DNA of 64,000 bases from JAFGSI01 sp041287425 (GCA_041287425.1 JBEULG010000016.1:62001-126000); one strand, 5' to 3'; positions 1 through 7,192 are shown, numbered from the stretch's first letter. Program-made: numbers and translations. Notes: a model not told the origin generated them from the sequence alone.

Positions 1-65
1 TATCGGACTTCTGACAGCCCGAGTGTTCTCCCGAACTTCGAGAAACACAGCATTGGAGATTGACC

Positions 66-650
66 ATGACCACTCTTGACCGTAACATCCTGACCCAATT
101 CTTCGGCAAACTGCTGCCCCTCTTCCCGCCGCGCGCCGAAGCCTTCCTCAAAAGCGCCAACGCCGAAGACCTGCAGCGGGTCAACTTCCGCTACATTTTC
201 ACCGTCGAGGGGATGGTCGAAATCAGCCACCTCATCGAGGACTTTGTCCTCGCCAATCCCGGCGCGGCGGATATGCACGTCTCCTTTCAAGCCTTCTCGC
301 GTTTCGCCGACCAGCAGGAACGCTATACCCGTCTGGCCGATTCCGTCAAAGGGCTTTGGCTCTACGGCGTCCCCGACGTCCCCCCGCCGCAACTGCCCCG
401 CACCACCATCGTGGATACCGCCGGCACGCCGCTCGAACGTTACTGGTTTGTCATCGCCTATGGCCCCGGCGTCCACATGACCCTGCTGGCGGAAGAGGTT
501 TCTCCTGAAGACCGTCTGCCCCACGAACCGCGCATGTACGAGGGCTTCTACACCTTCGACCCCAACTTTGCCTATAAAGTCCTGGATGTGCTCCACATGC
601 TCTTCTCCGAGCGCATCCCCCAGCCCGTCCCGCCCGAACTGCTCGACTGA
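66..650 (+). CDS. DICT sensory domain-like protein
   Basis: A soluble protein of 194 residues with no signal peptide or membrane segment. Its middle resembles the DICT domain: an ISHLIEDFVL helix (about residues 54-63), a SFQAFSRFADQQERY segment (about 73-87) and a YWFVIAYGPG strand. DICT is known as a sensory module of two-component and diguanylate cyclase proteins and has been suggested to act in light responses. Here it stands alone, without a kinase, GGDEF or HTH domain, so it would have to signal through a partner. GGAG at 55-58 favours ATG 66 over the in-frame TTG at 60. The photolyase gene follows 44 bp downstream on the same strand, which fits a light-linked role. The family call comes from motif resemblance only. 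Confidence 0.6.
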   Translation: MTTLDRNILTQFFGKLLPLFPPRAEAFLKSANAEDLQRVNFRYIFTVEGMVEISHLIEDFVLANPGAADMHVSFQAFSRFADQQERYTRLADSVKGLWLYGVPDVPPPQLPRTTIVDTAGTPLERYWFVIAYGPGVHMTLLAEEVSPEDRLPHEPRMYEGFYTFDPNFAYKVLDVLHMLFSERIPQPVPPELLD

Positions 651-694
651 CCCGCGACTGTTCCACTCCTCGACTATCCGACTCTTTGCCTCCC

Positions 695-2110
695 ATGACC
701 TCTCTCTGGTGGATTCGCCGCGACCTGCGTCTTGCCGATAACCCGGCGCTTCATGCCGCGCTCGCAGTGGGCGCGGTGGTCCCGGTCTTTATCCTCGACC
801 CGAAGTTTGACTCCGCTCCCTCGCGCCGGCAGAACTTTCTTTACGAAGGTCTCCACGCCCTTGACAGGGATTTGCGTCAGCGCAACTCGTATCTTGTCGT
901 TCGCAGCGGAGACCCCCTCGAAATCCTTCGCGCCCTGCTGGCCGAAACCGGCGCGCGAGCCATCTTTGCTGAAGAAGACTACACCCCCTACGCCCGCGCC
1001 CGTGACAAGCGCATCGCCGAATCCCTGCCGCTCACCCTTGTCCACGGGCAGACCGTCCACCACCCAGCCTCGATTGTCAAGCCGGATGGAAGCCCCTACA
1101 CTGTCTTCACTCCCTTCAGCAAAGCCTGGAAAGCCGCCCTCCCCGCCGACCTGACCCCGCTCCCTGCGCCGCAGCATTTCCCGCCCGTCAGCCTGCCCGC
1201 CTCGGCTGGCCTATCCGATTATCCGTTTGAACACTCCGCTCCCGAATCTGCTTTATTCCCCCCTGGCGAAAAAGAAGCCCAGCGCCGCCTGTACCAATTC
1301 ACCCAATCAGGCAATCAAAAAATCACCCAATATCATGAAACCCGCAACCGCCTCGACCTCGACGGCACTTCGCAACTCTCCCCCTATATCCGCTTTGGGA
1401 TGATTTCCCTGCGCCAGGCCGTCCATGCTACCCGCCAGACTTCGGAAGTCTTAAAGACTTCCGAAGTCTCCGCCGGCCCGGCCACCTGGCTCAATGAACT
1501 CATCTGGCGCGAATTCTACATCGCCATCCTCTACCACTTCCCGCATGTGCTGCGCACCGCCTTCAACCCGGCCCTTGCCAACATCCCCTGGCGCAATGAC
1601 GAAGCCGAATTTGCCGCCTGGAAGGAGGGCCGCACCGGCATCCCGGTCGTGGACGCCGCCATGCGTCAACTCCTCGCCACTGGCTGGATGCATAACCGCG
1701 CCCGCATGATTGTCGCCTCGTTCCTGGTCAAAGACCTGCTGATTGACTGGCGCTGGGGCGAAGCCTGGTTCATGGAAAACCTGCTGGATGGCGACCCGGC
1801 AGCCAACAACGGCGGCTGGCAGTGGACGGCTGGCACCGGCACCGACGCCGCGCCCTACTTCCGCATCTTCAACCCCGTCTTGCAATCCCGCAAATTCGAC
1901 CCCAACGGCGATTACATCCGCCGTTGGGTGCCTGAACTTGCACACCTGCCTGCGGATGTCATTCACGCTCCCTGGGAAAAGGGTGTGCGCGTCCCCGGCT
2001 ACCCGCCGCCCATCGTGGACCACAACGCCGTCCGCGAGCGCACCCTGACCGCCTATGCCGCCGCCAAAGATGACCGCAGACAGCAGGGCAGTATGTCGAA
2101 AGTTGTATAA
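695..2110 (+). CDS. phr: Deoxyribodipyrimidine photolyase (CPD class I type)
   Basis: Repairs UV-induced cyclobutane pyrimidine dimers in DNA using light and reduced FAD. The 471-residue length is normal. The N-terminal antenna Rossmann domain opens with WWIRRDLRLADN. The C-terminal FAD domain carries WLNELIWREFY, the NNGGWQW motif (residues 371-377) and FRIFNP. ATG 695 is preferred to the in-frame TTG at 686 because the family starts just before the WWIRRDLR strand. No Shine-Dalgarno is visible; a GACTATCCGACT repeat lies just upstream. Residues 248-258 (QTSEVLKTSEV) are encoded by a perfect palindromic repeat inside the frame, between the antenna and FAD domains. It follows the DICT gene and lies 2.7 kb before a heliorhodopsin gene on the same strand. 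Confidence 0.95.
   Translation: MTSLWWIRRDLRLADNPALHAALAVGAVVPVFILDPKFDSAPSRRQNFLYEGLHALDRDLRQRNSYLVVRSGDPLEILRALLAETGARAIFAEEDYTPYARARDKRIAESLPLTLVHGQTVHHPASIVKPDGSPYTVFTPFSKAWKAALPADLTPLPAPQHFPPVSLPASAGLSDYPFEHSAPESALFPPGEKEAQRRLYQFTQSGNQKITQYHETRNRLDLDGTSQLSPYIRFGMISLRQAVHATRQTSEVLKTSEVSAGPATWLNELIWREFYIAILYHFPHVLRTAFNPALANIPWRNDEAEFAAWKEGRTGIPVVDAAMRQLLATGWMHNRARMIVASFLVKDLLIDWRWGEAWFMENLLDGDPAANNGGWQWTAGTGTDAAPYFRIFNPVLQSRKFDPNGDYIRRWVPELAHLPADVIHAPWEKGVRVPGYPPPIVDHNAVRERTLTAYAAAKDDRRQQGSMSKVV
1438..1468. repeat. Palindromic element inserted in frame in photolyase
   Basis: Two perfectly complementary 15-base arms (1438-1452 and 1454-1468) flank one A. The core unit GACTTCGGAAGTC recurs at 56353-56385 and, in related form, at 5714-5733. 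It is read in frame as QTSEVLKTSEV and does not break the gene. Confidence 0.85.
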
Positions 2111-2207
2111 ATTCGTACCGTGAGAACTTGTCCCCGCAAGGGGATTAATCTTGCGCCATTTTTACACCACAATCGCGCCACTACCAACCGCAGGCTGCCG
2201 ACCACTT

Positions 2208-2281
2208 GACCATCCGACTATCCGCGACTATCCGCGACTATCCGACTATTAGACTATTAGACTATCAGACTACCCGACTAT
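2208..2281 (+). repeat. GACTATCC-type minisatellite before first PPOX gene
   Basis: Degenerate tandem copies of GACTATCCGACTA fill the 70 bases before the start codon, and the ATG at 2280 sits inside the last unit (GACTATG). Related units occur at 671-683 (before photolyase) and 2654-2697. No Shine-Dalgarno is visible between repeat and start. The rest of the 2111-2279 gap holds only a short CCCC-GCAA-GGGG hairpin without a T tract. Confidence 0.75.
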
Positions 2282-2642
2282 GGACTCTTTCAACCGCCAA
2301 AATTACCTGAATATCGAAAGTTATCGCAGAGATGGGACGCCCGTCCGGACGCCGGTTTGGTTCGTTCGGGAGGGCGATACCCTGTATGTTTGGACACAGT
2401 ACGACTCCGGCAAAGCCAAGCGTATCCGTCGCGAGGGACGTATCCGCATTGCTCCCTGCAAGGCGGATGGCACCCCCCTCGGCGAATGGGTCGAAGCCCG
2501 TGCCGAAGCCGATGCCTCGCCCCAAGCCATTGAACACGTCCAGCGCCTGATGCGCCGCAAATACGGCCTGGCCTTCCTCTTCTTCCGCTTCCTGGGGCGT
2601 GGCCGCCGCTACACCGCCCTCCGCATCCGCCCCCTCACCTGA
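2280..2642 (+). CDS. PPOX-class flavin/F420-dependent family protein
   Basis: A 120-residue split-barrel protein of the pyridoxamine-5'-phosphate oxidase-like superfamily. Typical features are NYLNIESYRRDGTPVRTPVWFV, the VWTQYDSGKAKRIRREGRIRIAPC strand pair, and a C-terminal RYTALRIRP strand. Short members of this group bind FMN or the deazaflavin F420 and perform two-electron reductions; the substrate cannot be read from sequence. It is a close paralogue of the next gene, 55 bp downstream, with the same order of motifs. The start codon lies in a GACTATCC repeat and lacks a ribosome-binding site. F420 use is an inference from the subfamily, not something seen here. Confidence 0.8.
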   Translation: MDSFNRQNYLNIESYRRDGTPVRTPVWFVREGDTLYVWTQYDSGKAKRIRREGRIRIAPCKADGTPLGEWVEARAEADASPQAIEHVQRLMRRKYGLAFLFFRFLGRGRRYTALRIRPLT

Positions 2643-2653
2643 CCTCGACTTTT

Positions 2654-2697
2654 GACTATCCGACCACCTGACTATCCGACTACCTGACTATCCGACA
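2654..2697 (+). repeat. GACTATCC-type minisatellite before second PPOX gene
   Basis: Three to four copies of CTGACTATCCGAC lead directly into the ATG at 2698. It is the same repeat family as at 2208-2281, so the paralogous gene pair and its repeat leader may have been duplicated together. Confidence 0.75.
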
Positions 2698-3066
2698 ATG
2701 GACTTCACCACCCAACCCTACCTCTCGCTCGAAACCTACCGCAAAAACGGTGAGCCGATGCGCACACCGGTCTGGTTTGTGCGCGATGGCGACAAAATCT
2801 ACATCCGCACGGTGGCCAATTCCGGCAAAGTCAAGCGACTGCGCGCCAAGCCGCGCCTGCGCGTTGCCCTGTGTGACCGCGTTGGGAACGTGACCGGCCG
2901 CTGGGTCGCAGCGACCGGGCGCGAGGTCCGCGACGACCCGGCCCTGTATGAGCGTGTTGACCGTCTGCTGGACGAAAAATATGGCGAGATCAAACGTCAA
3001 CTGGCCGCCCAAGCCGCCGCCGAAGGGCGCGTGTACACCATCCTGGAGATTCGCCTCGATGAATGA
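2698..3066 (+). CDS. PPOX-class flavin/F420-dependent family protein (paralogue)
   Basis: A 122-residue split-barrel protein with LSLETYRKNGEPMRTPVWFV near the N-terminus, a NSGKVKRLRAKPRLRVALC strand pair and a C-terminal VYTILEIRL strand. It is clearly homologous to the preceding gene (shared RTPVWFV.DGD, SGK.KR.R...R.RVA.C pattern). Presumed FMN- or F420-binding oxidoreductase. The C-terminal region is longer and more charged (GEIKRQLAAQAAAEG) than in its neighbour. The next gene starts 8 bases before this one stops, so the two are probably translated together. Confidence 0.8.
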   Translation: MDFTTQPYLSLETYRKNGEPMRTPVWFVRDGDKIYIRTVANSGKVKRLRAKPRLRVALCDRVGNVTGRWVAATGREVRDDPALYERVDRLLDEKYGEIKRQLAAQAAAEGRVYTILEIRLDE

Positions 3067-3496
3067 CATCTGGCAATTTCAACAAACCCTCACCCGCCGC
3101 CTGTCCATCTGGTCAATTGCCAGCATCCTGCTGGGAGCGGTCATGTTGCTTTTCCGCATGCCCTTCTGGAATGGACTGGGCTTTCAGTTCATCGCCTGGG
3201 GGCTGATTGACCTGCTCATCGCCTGGGGTGGCTCGGTCGGGACGCGTAAACGCCGCGCCCGCCTGACCGAGGCACAGGCCACCGAAGCCGCCCCGCAGGA
3301 AGCCCGCAAACTGGTGCGCATCCTGTGGATTAACACCGGCCTGGATGTCCTCTACATGCTCGCTGGCGTGCTGGTTGCCGTCCTCCCTGGCGCCTCCAAT
3401 CCGCTCTGGTTGGGGACGGGCATCGGCATCCTGATTCAGGGCGCGTTCCTGTTCTTCTTCGACTGGTTCCACGCCGTCCAGGCGCGCCACTTGTAG
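3059..3496 (+). CDS. Small four-helix membrane protein, function unknown
   Basis: A 145-residue integral membrane protein with about four hydrophobic segments (roughly residues 14-34, 39-58, 88-110 and 114-135) separated by a basic and Glu-rich cytoplasmic loop (TRKRRARLTEAQATEAAPQE). ATG 3059 was chosen because it overlaps the previous stop codon (CTCGATGAATGA), and because an upstream extension in this frame is only an out-of-frame copy of the PPOX gene. I do not recognise a named family with certainty. The stop codon TAG is the first part of the 75-bp hairpin array that follows. Confidence 0.7.
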   Translation: MNDIWQFQQTLTRRLSIWSIASILLGAVMLLFRMPFWNGLGFQFIAWGLIDLLIAWGGSVGTRKRRARLTEAQATEAAPQEARKLVRILWINTGLDVLYMLAGVLVAVLPGASNPLWLGTGIGILIQGAFLFFFDWFHAVQARHL

Positions 3497-3842
3497 GACA
3501 GCCTTTCCAGGCTGTCAAAGGGACAGGCTAAAAGCCTGTGCTACAGAAGACAACATTTCAAGCAGATGTAGGACAGCCTTTCCAGGCTATCAAACAGACA
3601 GGCTAAAAGCCTGTACTACAGAAGACAACGTTTCAAGCAGATGTAGGACAGCCTTTCCAGGCTGTCGAAGAGACGGGCTGAGAGCCTGTGCTACAGGAGC
3701 CAACATTTCAAGCAGATGTAGGACAGCCTTTCCAGGCTGTCAAAGGGACAGGCCGAAAGCCTGTGCTACAGAAGCCAACATTTCAAGCAGATGTAGGACA
3801 GCCTTTCCAGGCTGTCGAAGAGACAGGCTAAAAGCCTGTCTA
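3493..3842. repeat. Tandem array of 75-bp double-hairpin units (4.7 copies)
   Basis: Units begin at 3493, 3568, 3643, 3718 and 3793, an exact 75-base period; the last is cut at about 3842. Each unit holds two hairpins, GACAGCC-TTTCCA-GGCTGTC and ACAGGCT-AAA-AGCCTGT, then CTACAGAAG and CAACATTTCAAGCAGAT. Copies differ at a few bases, with some compensatory in stems. It fills the whole gap between the membrane protein and the hydrolase; no gene is seen in it. A transcript through it would fold into nine or ten stem-loops. Confidence 0.95.
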
Positions 3843-3861
3843 CGCACGATCGGACGATGAC

Positions 3862-4824
3862 ATGATGAAACTCAAACGCATCCTCTTTCCCCTCTTCCTT
3901 GTCCTCCTCCTGCTCCTCCTCGTCGGGCCCTTTCTCATCCCCGTCCCGCCGCTGGAGGGGACGCGCCCGCCGCATGAACTGGCCGACTCCGATAGCCAGT
4001 TTGTCGAAATCAACGGCTTGAGCGTCCACTACAAAATGCGCGGCGCAGGCGAGCCGGTCTTCGTCTTGTTGCACGGCTTCGGCGCCAGCCTGTATTCGTG
4101 GAACGCCGTCCTCGAGCCGCTTGGTGAACTTGGCACGGTCATCGCCTACGACCGGCCGGCCTTCGGCCTCACCGAACGCCCGCTGACCTGGGAAGGCGAA
4201 AGCCCCTACAGTCCCCAGGCGCAGGTGGACCTGCTGCTCGGCCTGCTCGACCATTTCGGCGTCCAGCGCGCCATCCTGGTCGGCAACTCGGCCGGCGGCA
4301 CGGTGGCGATGAACTTCACCCTGCAACACCCTGACCGTGTCCAGGCGCTTATCCTGGTGGACCCGGCGGTTTATGGCGGAGGCGGCGCGCCAGCCTGGAT
4401 TCGTCCCCTGCTGCGCACGCCGCAAATGCGTCACCTCGGCCCGTTGATTGCGCGCCAAATCCAGACCCGCGGCCCCGAACTCATCGAACTGGCCTGGTAC
4501 GACCCTTCCCGTATCACCCAGGAGACGCTCGACCTCTACAAAAAGCCGCTCCAGGTTGAGAACTGGGACCGCGCCCTGTGGGAACTGACCGTTTCCAGCC
4601 AGGAGTCCGGTCTGACCGAACGGCTGTCCGAATTCACCCTGCCCGTGCTGGTCATTACCGGCGATACTGACCGCATCGTCCCCACCGAGCAGTCCATCCG
4701 CCTGGCCGGGGAACTGCCGCAGGCGCAACTGGTCGTCATCCCGCAGGCCGGGCATGTCCCGCACGAAGAACAACCCGCCGCTTTTATGGAGGCGGTCGCG
4801 GCGTTCGTCCAATCCATCCCCTAA
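3862..4824 (+). CDS. Membrane-anchored alpha/beta hydrolase
   Basis: A 320-residue alpha/beta-hydrolase-fold enzyme anchored by an N-terminal hydrophobic helix (residues about 6-27). It shows the HGFGAS oxyanion loop, nucleophile Ser143 in GNSAGG, an acid in GDTDRIVP (Asp270 is the likely one) and His298 in AGHVPHEE, so the triad is complete. The substrate is unknown; relatives include esterases, epoxide hydrolases and haloperoxidase-like enzymes. Two adjacent ATGs (3862, 3865) are possible. Only about 20 bases separate it from the hairpin array, with no clear ribosome-binding site. The heliorhodopsin gene begins 26 bases after its stop, suggesting one transcript. Confidence 0.85.
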   Translation: MMKLKRILFPLFLVLLLLLLVGPFLIPVPPLEGTRPPHELADSDSQFVEINGLSVHYKMRGAGEPVFVLLHGFGASLYSWNAVLEPLGELGTVIAYDRPAFGLTERPLTWEGESPYSPQAQVDLLLGLLDHFGVQRAILVGNSAGGTVAMNFTLQHPDRVQALILVDPAVYGGGGAPAWIRPLLRTPQMRHLGPLIARQIQTRGPELIELAWYDPSRITQETLDLYKKPLQVENWDRALWELTVSSQESGLTERLSEFTLPVLVITGDTDRIVPTEQSIRLAGELPQAQLVVIPQAGHVPHEEQPAAFMEAVAAFVQSIP

Positions 4825-4850
4825 CCGTATCTCTCAAGAAAGGAAAAAAC

Positions 4851-5654
4851 ATGTCGTCTCAATCCCTCTCCCCCGCCCAGGCCCCCGAAAAGACCTTTCG
4901 CGGTCTGCGCACCTTCAACCTGGTGATGGGCTTCCTGCACCTGCTGCAAGGCGTGCTGATGCTCGTCATCACCTTCTCGCTCGACAAGACCTATCCCATC
5001 TTCACCAATTATCTGAAGTTTGACCTGGCCACCCGCTCGCTGGTCACCGACCCGCGCCTGGCCTACAACGTGAACTTTGGGGTGGGCGTGGCGCTCTTCT
5101 TGCTCCTCTCGGCGGTCGCCCATTTCAGCCTCTCGACCTTCGGCTACAAGTGGTATGTGGCAAATCTCAAGAAAGGCATGAATCCGGCCCGCTTCTACGA
5201 GTATGCCCTCTCCTCTTCGCTGATGATTGTCCTGATTGGTCTGCTGGTTGGCATCAACGACCTGGCGGCGGTGATTCTCATCTTCGGCCTGAACGCCTCG
5301 ATGAACCTGTTCGGCCTGCTGATGGAAAAGCACAACCAGACTACCCCGAAGACCGATTGGACAGCGTTCATCTTCGGCTGCATCGCCGGCATCATCCCCT
5401 GGATTGCCATTGTCTGGTACTTCCTGGGCGCGGTCAACATCGGCGGCGATGTCAAACCCCCGGCGTTCGTTTACGCCATCATCCCGACCATCTTCGTCTT
5501 CTTCAACATCTTCGCCGTCAACATGTTCCTGCAATACAAGAAGGTCGGCCCCTGGAAGGATTACCTGTTCGGCGAGCGCGTTTACATCATCCTCAGCCTG
5601 GCCGCCAAAACCACCCTGGCCTGGATGATTTTCTCCGGCGTCTTCGCGCCGTAA
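4851..5654 (+). CDS. Heliorhodopsin
   Basis: A 267-residue seven-helix retinal protein of the heliorhodopsin family. Diagnostic features are the TM3 segment RFYEYALSSSLMIVLIG with Glu117 as the expected Schiff-base counterion, NASMNLFGLLMEKHN after TM4, and TM7 ERVYIILSLAAKTTLAW with Lys253 as the retinal-binding lysine. The 136-residue Glu-Lys distance matches my memory of the founding member (E107/K241). Heliorhodopsins sit inverted in the membrane (N-terminus inside), do not pump ions well and have slow photocycles, so a sensory or regulatory role is generally assumed. AAAGG lies 8 bases before the ATG. Neighbours are a hydrolase upstream and a redoxin downstream; a photolyase is 2.7 kb away. 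No retinal-synthesis gene is in the window. Confidence 0.95.
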   Translation: MSSQSLSPAQAPEKTFRGLRTFNLVMGFLHLLQGVLMLVITFSLDKTYPIFTNYLKFDLATRSLVTDPRLAYNVNFGVGVALFLLLSAVAHFSLSTFGYKWYVANLKKGMNPARFYEYALSSSLMIVLIGLLVGINDLAAVILIFGLNASMNLFGLLMEKHNQTTPKTDWTAFIFGCIAGIIPWIAIVWYFLGAVNIGGDVKPPAFVYAIIPTIFVFFNIFAVNMFLQYKKVGPWKDYLFGERVYIILSLAAKTTLAWMIFSGVFAP

Positions 5655-5672
5655 CAAACCCGAAACGTTTCT

Positions 5673-5740
5673 CAGGAGTCCGACAACTCCAGTTGTCGGA
5701 GACGGCGCTTCCGCCGAAGTCTGGAGACTTCGGACTCCTG
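5673..5740. repeat. Cloverleaf-like palindromic element between heliorhodopsin and redoxin
   Basis: Outer arms CAGGAGT (5673-5679) and ACTCCTG (5734-5740) enclose two strong hairpins, CCGACAACT/AGTTGTCGG (5680-5699) and CCGAAGTCT/AGACTTCGG (5714-5732), with a short GGCG-CTTC-CGCC hairpin between them. Copies of AAACGTTT flank the element on both sides. The second hairpin shares the GACTTCGGAAGTC core with the element inside photolyase. It could be a mobile palindrome, an attenuator or a processing site. Confidence 0.8.
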
Positions 5741-5789
5741 AAACGTTTCCTCGCAATTCTCCTTCGTGTCCTTTGTGTTGAGAATCCCC

Positions 5790-6257
5790 ATGCCCAAAGT
5801 CTCCCTCCACACCCCCGCCCCTGACTTCACCCTGCCCGACTACACCGGCCGGCCCTTCCGTCTCTCCGAGCAGCGCGGCCGCAACGTCCTGCTGGTCTTC
5901 AACCGTGGCTTTGTCTGACCATTCTGCCAGCGGCACATGGCGCAGTTGCGCCAAGACTACGCGGAATTCAAGCAGCGGAACGCCGTCATCGTTGTCGTCG
6001 GCCCAGAAGATGCGGCGGCCTTCGCCCGTTACTTCAGTGCAAATGACCTGCCCTTCCTCGGCCTGCCCGACCCGACCCATAGCGTGCTGAAACTGTATGG
6101 CCAGGAAGTCAACCTGTTCAAACTCGGCCGCATGCCCGCCCAGGTGCTGATTGACCGGCATGGCCTCGTCCGCTATGTTCACTACGGCCACTCGATGGCC
6201 AACATCCCCGCAAATGCCGAGATGCTCGCCCTGCTCGATGAACTGAATGCCGAATAA
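5790..6257 (+). CDS. Redoxin (peroxiredoxin/AhpC-like), probable selenoprotein with Sec43
   Basis: A thioredoxin-fold redoxin of 155 residues if the in-frame TGA at 5916-5918 is read as selenocysteine. The N-terminal part (PAPDFTLPDYTGRPFRLSEQ, then NVLLVFNRGFV) and the C-terminal part (PFCQRHMAQLRQDYAEF onward) are both typical of the family and in one frame. TGA falls exactly where relatives have the first cysteine of CxxC, giving U43-P-F-C46. A GC-rich hairpin with GU in its loop follows at the proper distance. Such UxxC redoxins are a known class of bacterial selenoproteins that reduce peroxides or disulfides. Ordinary gene calling would report only the downstream part from ATG 5937. The alternative is a Cys-to-stop mutation. 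It is the last gene of the light/oxidative-stress block. Confidence 0.8.
5916..5952 (+). promoter_or_regulatory. Candidate bacterial SECIS element with recoded UGA
   Basis: The UGA (5916-5918) is followed by the stem GGCGC (5939-5943), loop AGTT (5944-5947) and stem GCGCC (5948-5952). The apical loop contains GU about 29 bases after the U of UGA. Bacterial SECIS elements are hairpins just after UGA with a bulged or looped GU needed for SelB. The stem is short, so this is support rather than proof. Confidence 0.6.
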
Positions 6258-6403
6258 CGACGGCTTCATCTTCCTCGACGGCGCGCCCTTGCACCTCCGC
6301 CTGAGGAGGAATTTGCCCATCCGGGCCGCACAGGCGCCGGGTCCATTTTGCGCGCCAGAGGGAGACGTCTCTTTGAAGCCGGGATGACTCAGACGGAGCG
6401 GAG

Positions 6404-6409
6404 TATAAT
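6404..6409 (+). promoter_or_regulatory. Promoter -10 box for B3/B4-domain gene
   Basis: A perfect TATAAT lies 27 bases before the ATG at 6437. No good -35 is seen at normal spacing. The gap 6258-6403 shows no other gene. Confidence 0.5.
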
Positions 6410-6436
6410 TCGCCGAAATCTCCTGTGAGGCGCCTA

Positions 6437-7153
6437 ATGGCCGAACACTTCTATTCCATCTCTCCCGAAATCTTCCACATGTATCCGGGCTACGTCCGCG
6501 GCGTGGTCATCGCTTGCGGCGTGCACAATGGGCCTTCGCCCGAAGCATTGATTGGGCTGCTGCGTCAGGCCGAGGCCTCGCTCCGGGAGCGGCTGAGGCT
6601 CGAGACAATCGCCGAAGAACCGCGCATCGCCGCCTGGCGCGAAGCCTACCGCCGGTTTGGGGCCAAACCGTCGGAGTTCCGCTGTTCGGTCGAGGCCATG
6701 GCCCGCCGCGTCCTGCGGAATGAGCCTCTCCCCTCAATCAACGCCCTGGTGGACATTGGCAACCTCGTCTCTTTGCGTCACCTCCTGCCGGCCGGCGGCC
6801 ACGCCATTGACGTGCTGAGCGGCGACATCGAATTGCGCCTGGCCGGCGGCGCAGAGACCTTCGTCGCCTTCGGGACGAGCGAGGTGGAGCAGCCGTTGCC
6901 GGGCGAGGTGATTTTTGTCGAGGGGAATACCGTCCTGACCCGCCGCTGGACCTGGCGGCAGGCGAATCACACCCTGACGCTGCCCGAGACGACCGCGGTC
7001 GAATTCAACGTGGACGGCCTGCCGCCGGTGACACCGGCCGAGGTCGAGCAGGCCTGCGCCGAGGTCGTGGACTTGATCGGGCGCTTCTGCGGCGGGGAGG
7101 CGCGGGTCGAGATGCTTTCGGCGCAAAACCCGCGCATCCGGCTGATGGGATGA
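6437..7153 (+). CDS. B3/B4 tRNA-binding domain protein (PheT editing-domain-like)
   Basis: A 238-residue soluble protein related to the B3/B4 domain of phenylalanyl-tRNA synthetase beta chain. The recognisable core is REAYRRFGAKPSEFRCSVEA followed by SINALVDIGNLVSLRHLLPA and then GDIELRLAGGAETFVAFG. In PheRS this domain hydrolyses mischarged Tyr-tRNA(Phe); free-standing versions are widespread and might edit mischarged tRNA or free aminoacyl species, but their substrate is mostly unknown. ATG 6437 is preferred to the GTG at 6425. It is a single-gene unit with its own -10 box and a strong terminator overlapping its stop codon. Confidence 0.8.
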   Translation: MAEHFYSISPEIFHMYPGYVRGVVIACGVHNGPSPEALIGLLRQAEASLRERLRLETIAEEPRIAAWREAYRRFGAKPSEFRCSVEAMARRVLRNEPLPSINALVDIGNLVSLRHLLPAGGHAIDVLSGDIELRLAGGAETFVAFGTSEVEQPLPGEVIFVEGNTVLTRRWTWRQANHTLTLPETTAVEFNVDGLPPVTPAEVEQACAEVVDLIGRFCGGEARVEMLSAQNPRIRLMG

Positions 7154-7192
7154 TGTGACAGTCACCGGCGAGGTGACTGTCACATCCTTTTT
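7152..7192. terminator. Strong bidirectional-type terminator between B3/B4 gene and ftsZ
   Basis: A perfect 15-base-pair stem (7152-7166 with 7172-7186), loop GGCGA, then TCC and TTTTT. It begins inside the stop codon of the plus-strand gene and also lies after ftsZ, so it can serve both convergent units. Confidence 0.9.

Noticed and set aside
3493..3842. 75-bp tandem array as a CRISPR
   Set aside because: The whole 75-base unit is conserved, there are no unique spacers of constant length, and no cas genes are near.
5937..6257. A 106-residue redoxin starting at ATG 5937
   Set aside because: It lacks the first strand and half of the active site that are encoded in frame just upstream; reading TGA as Sec restores a full-length redoxin.
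4821..6320. Long minus-strand open frame opposite heliorhodopsin
   Set aside because: Its sequence is low-complexity and Gln/Gly/Val/Glu-rich, as expected from reading a GC-rich gene backwards; no family features.
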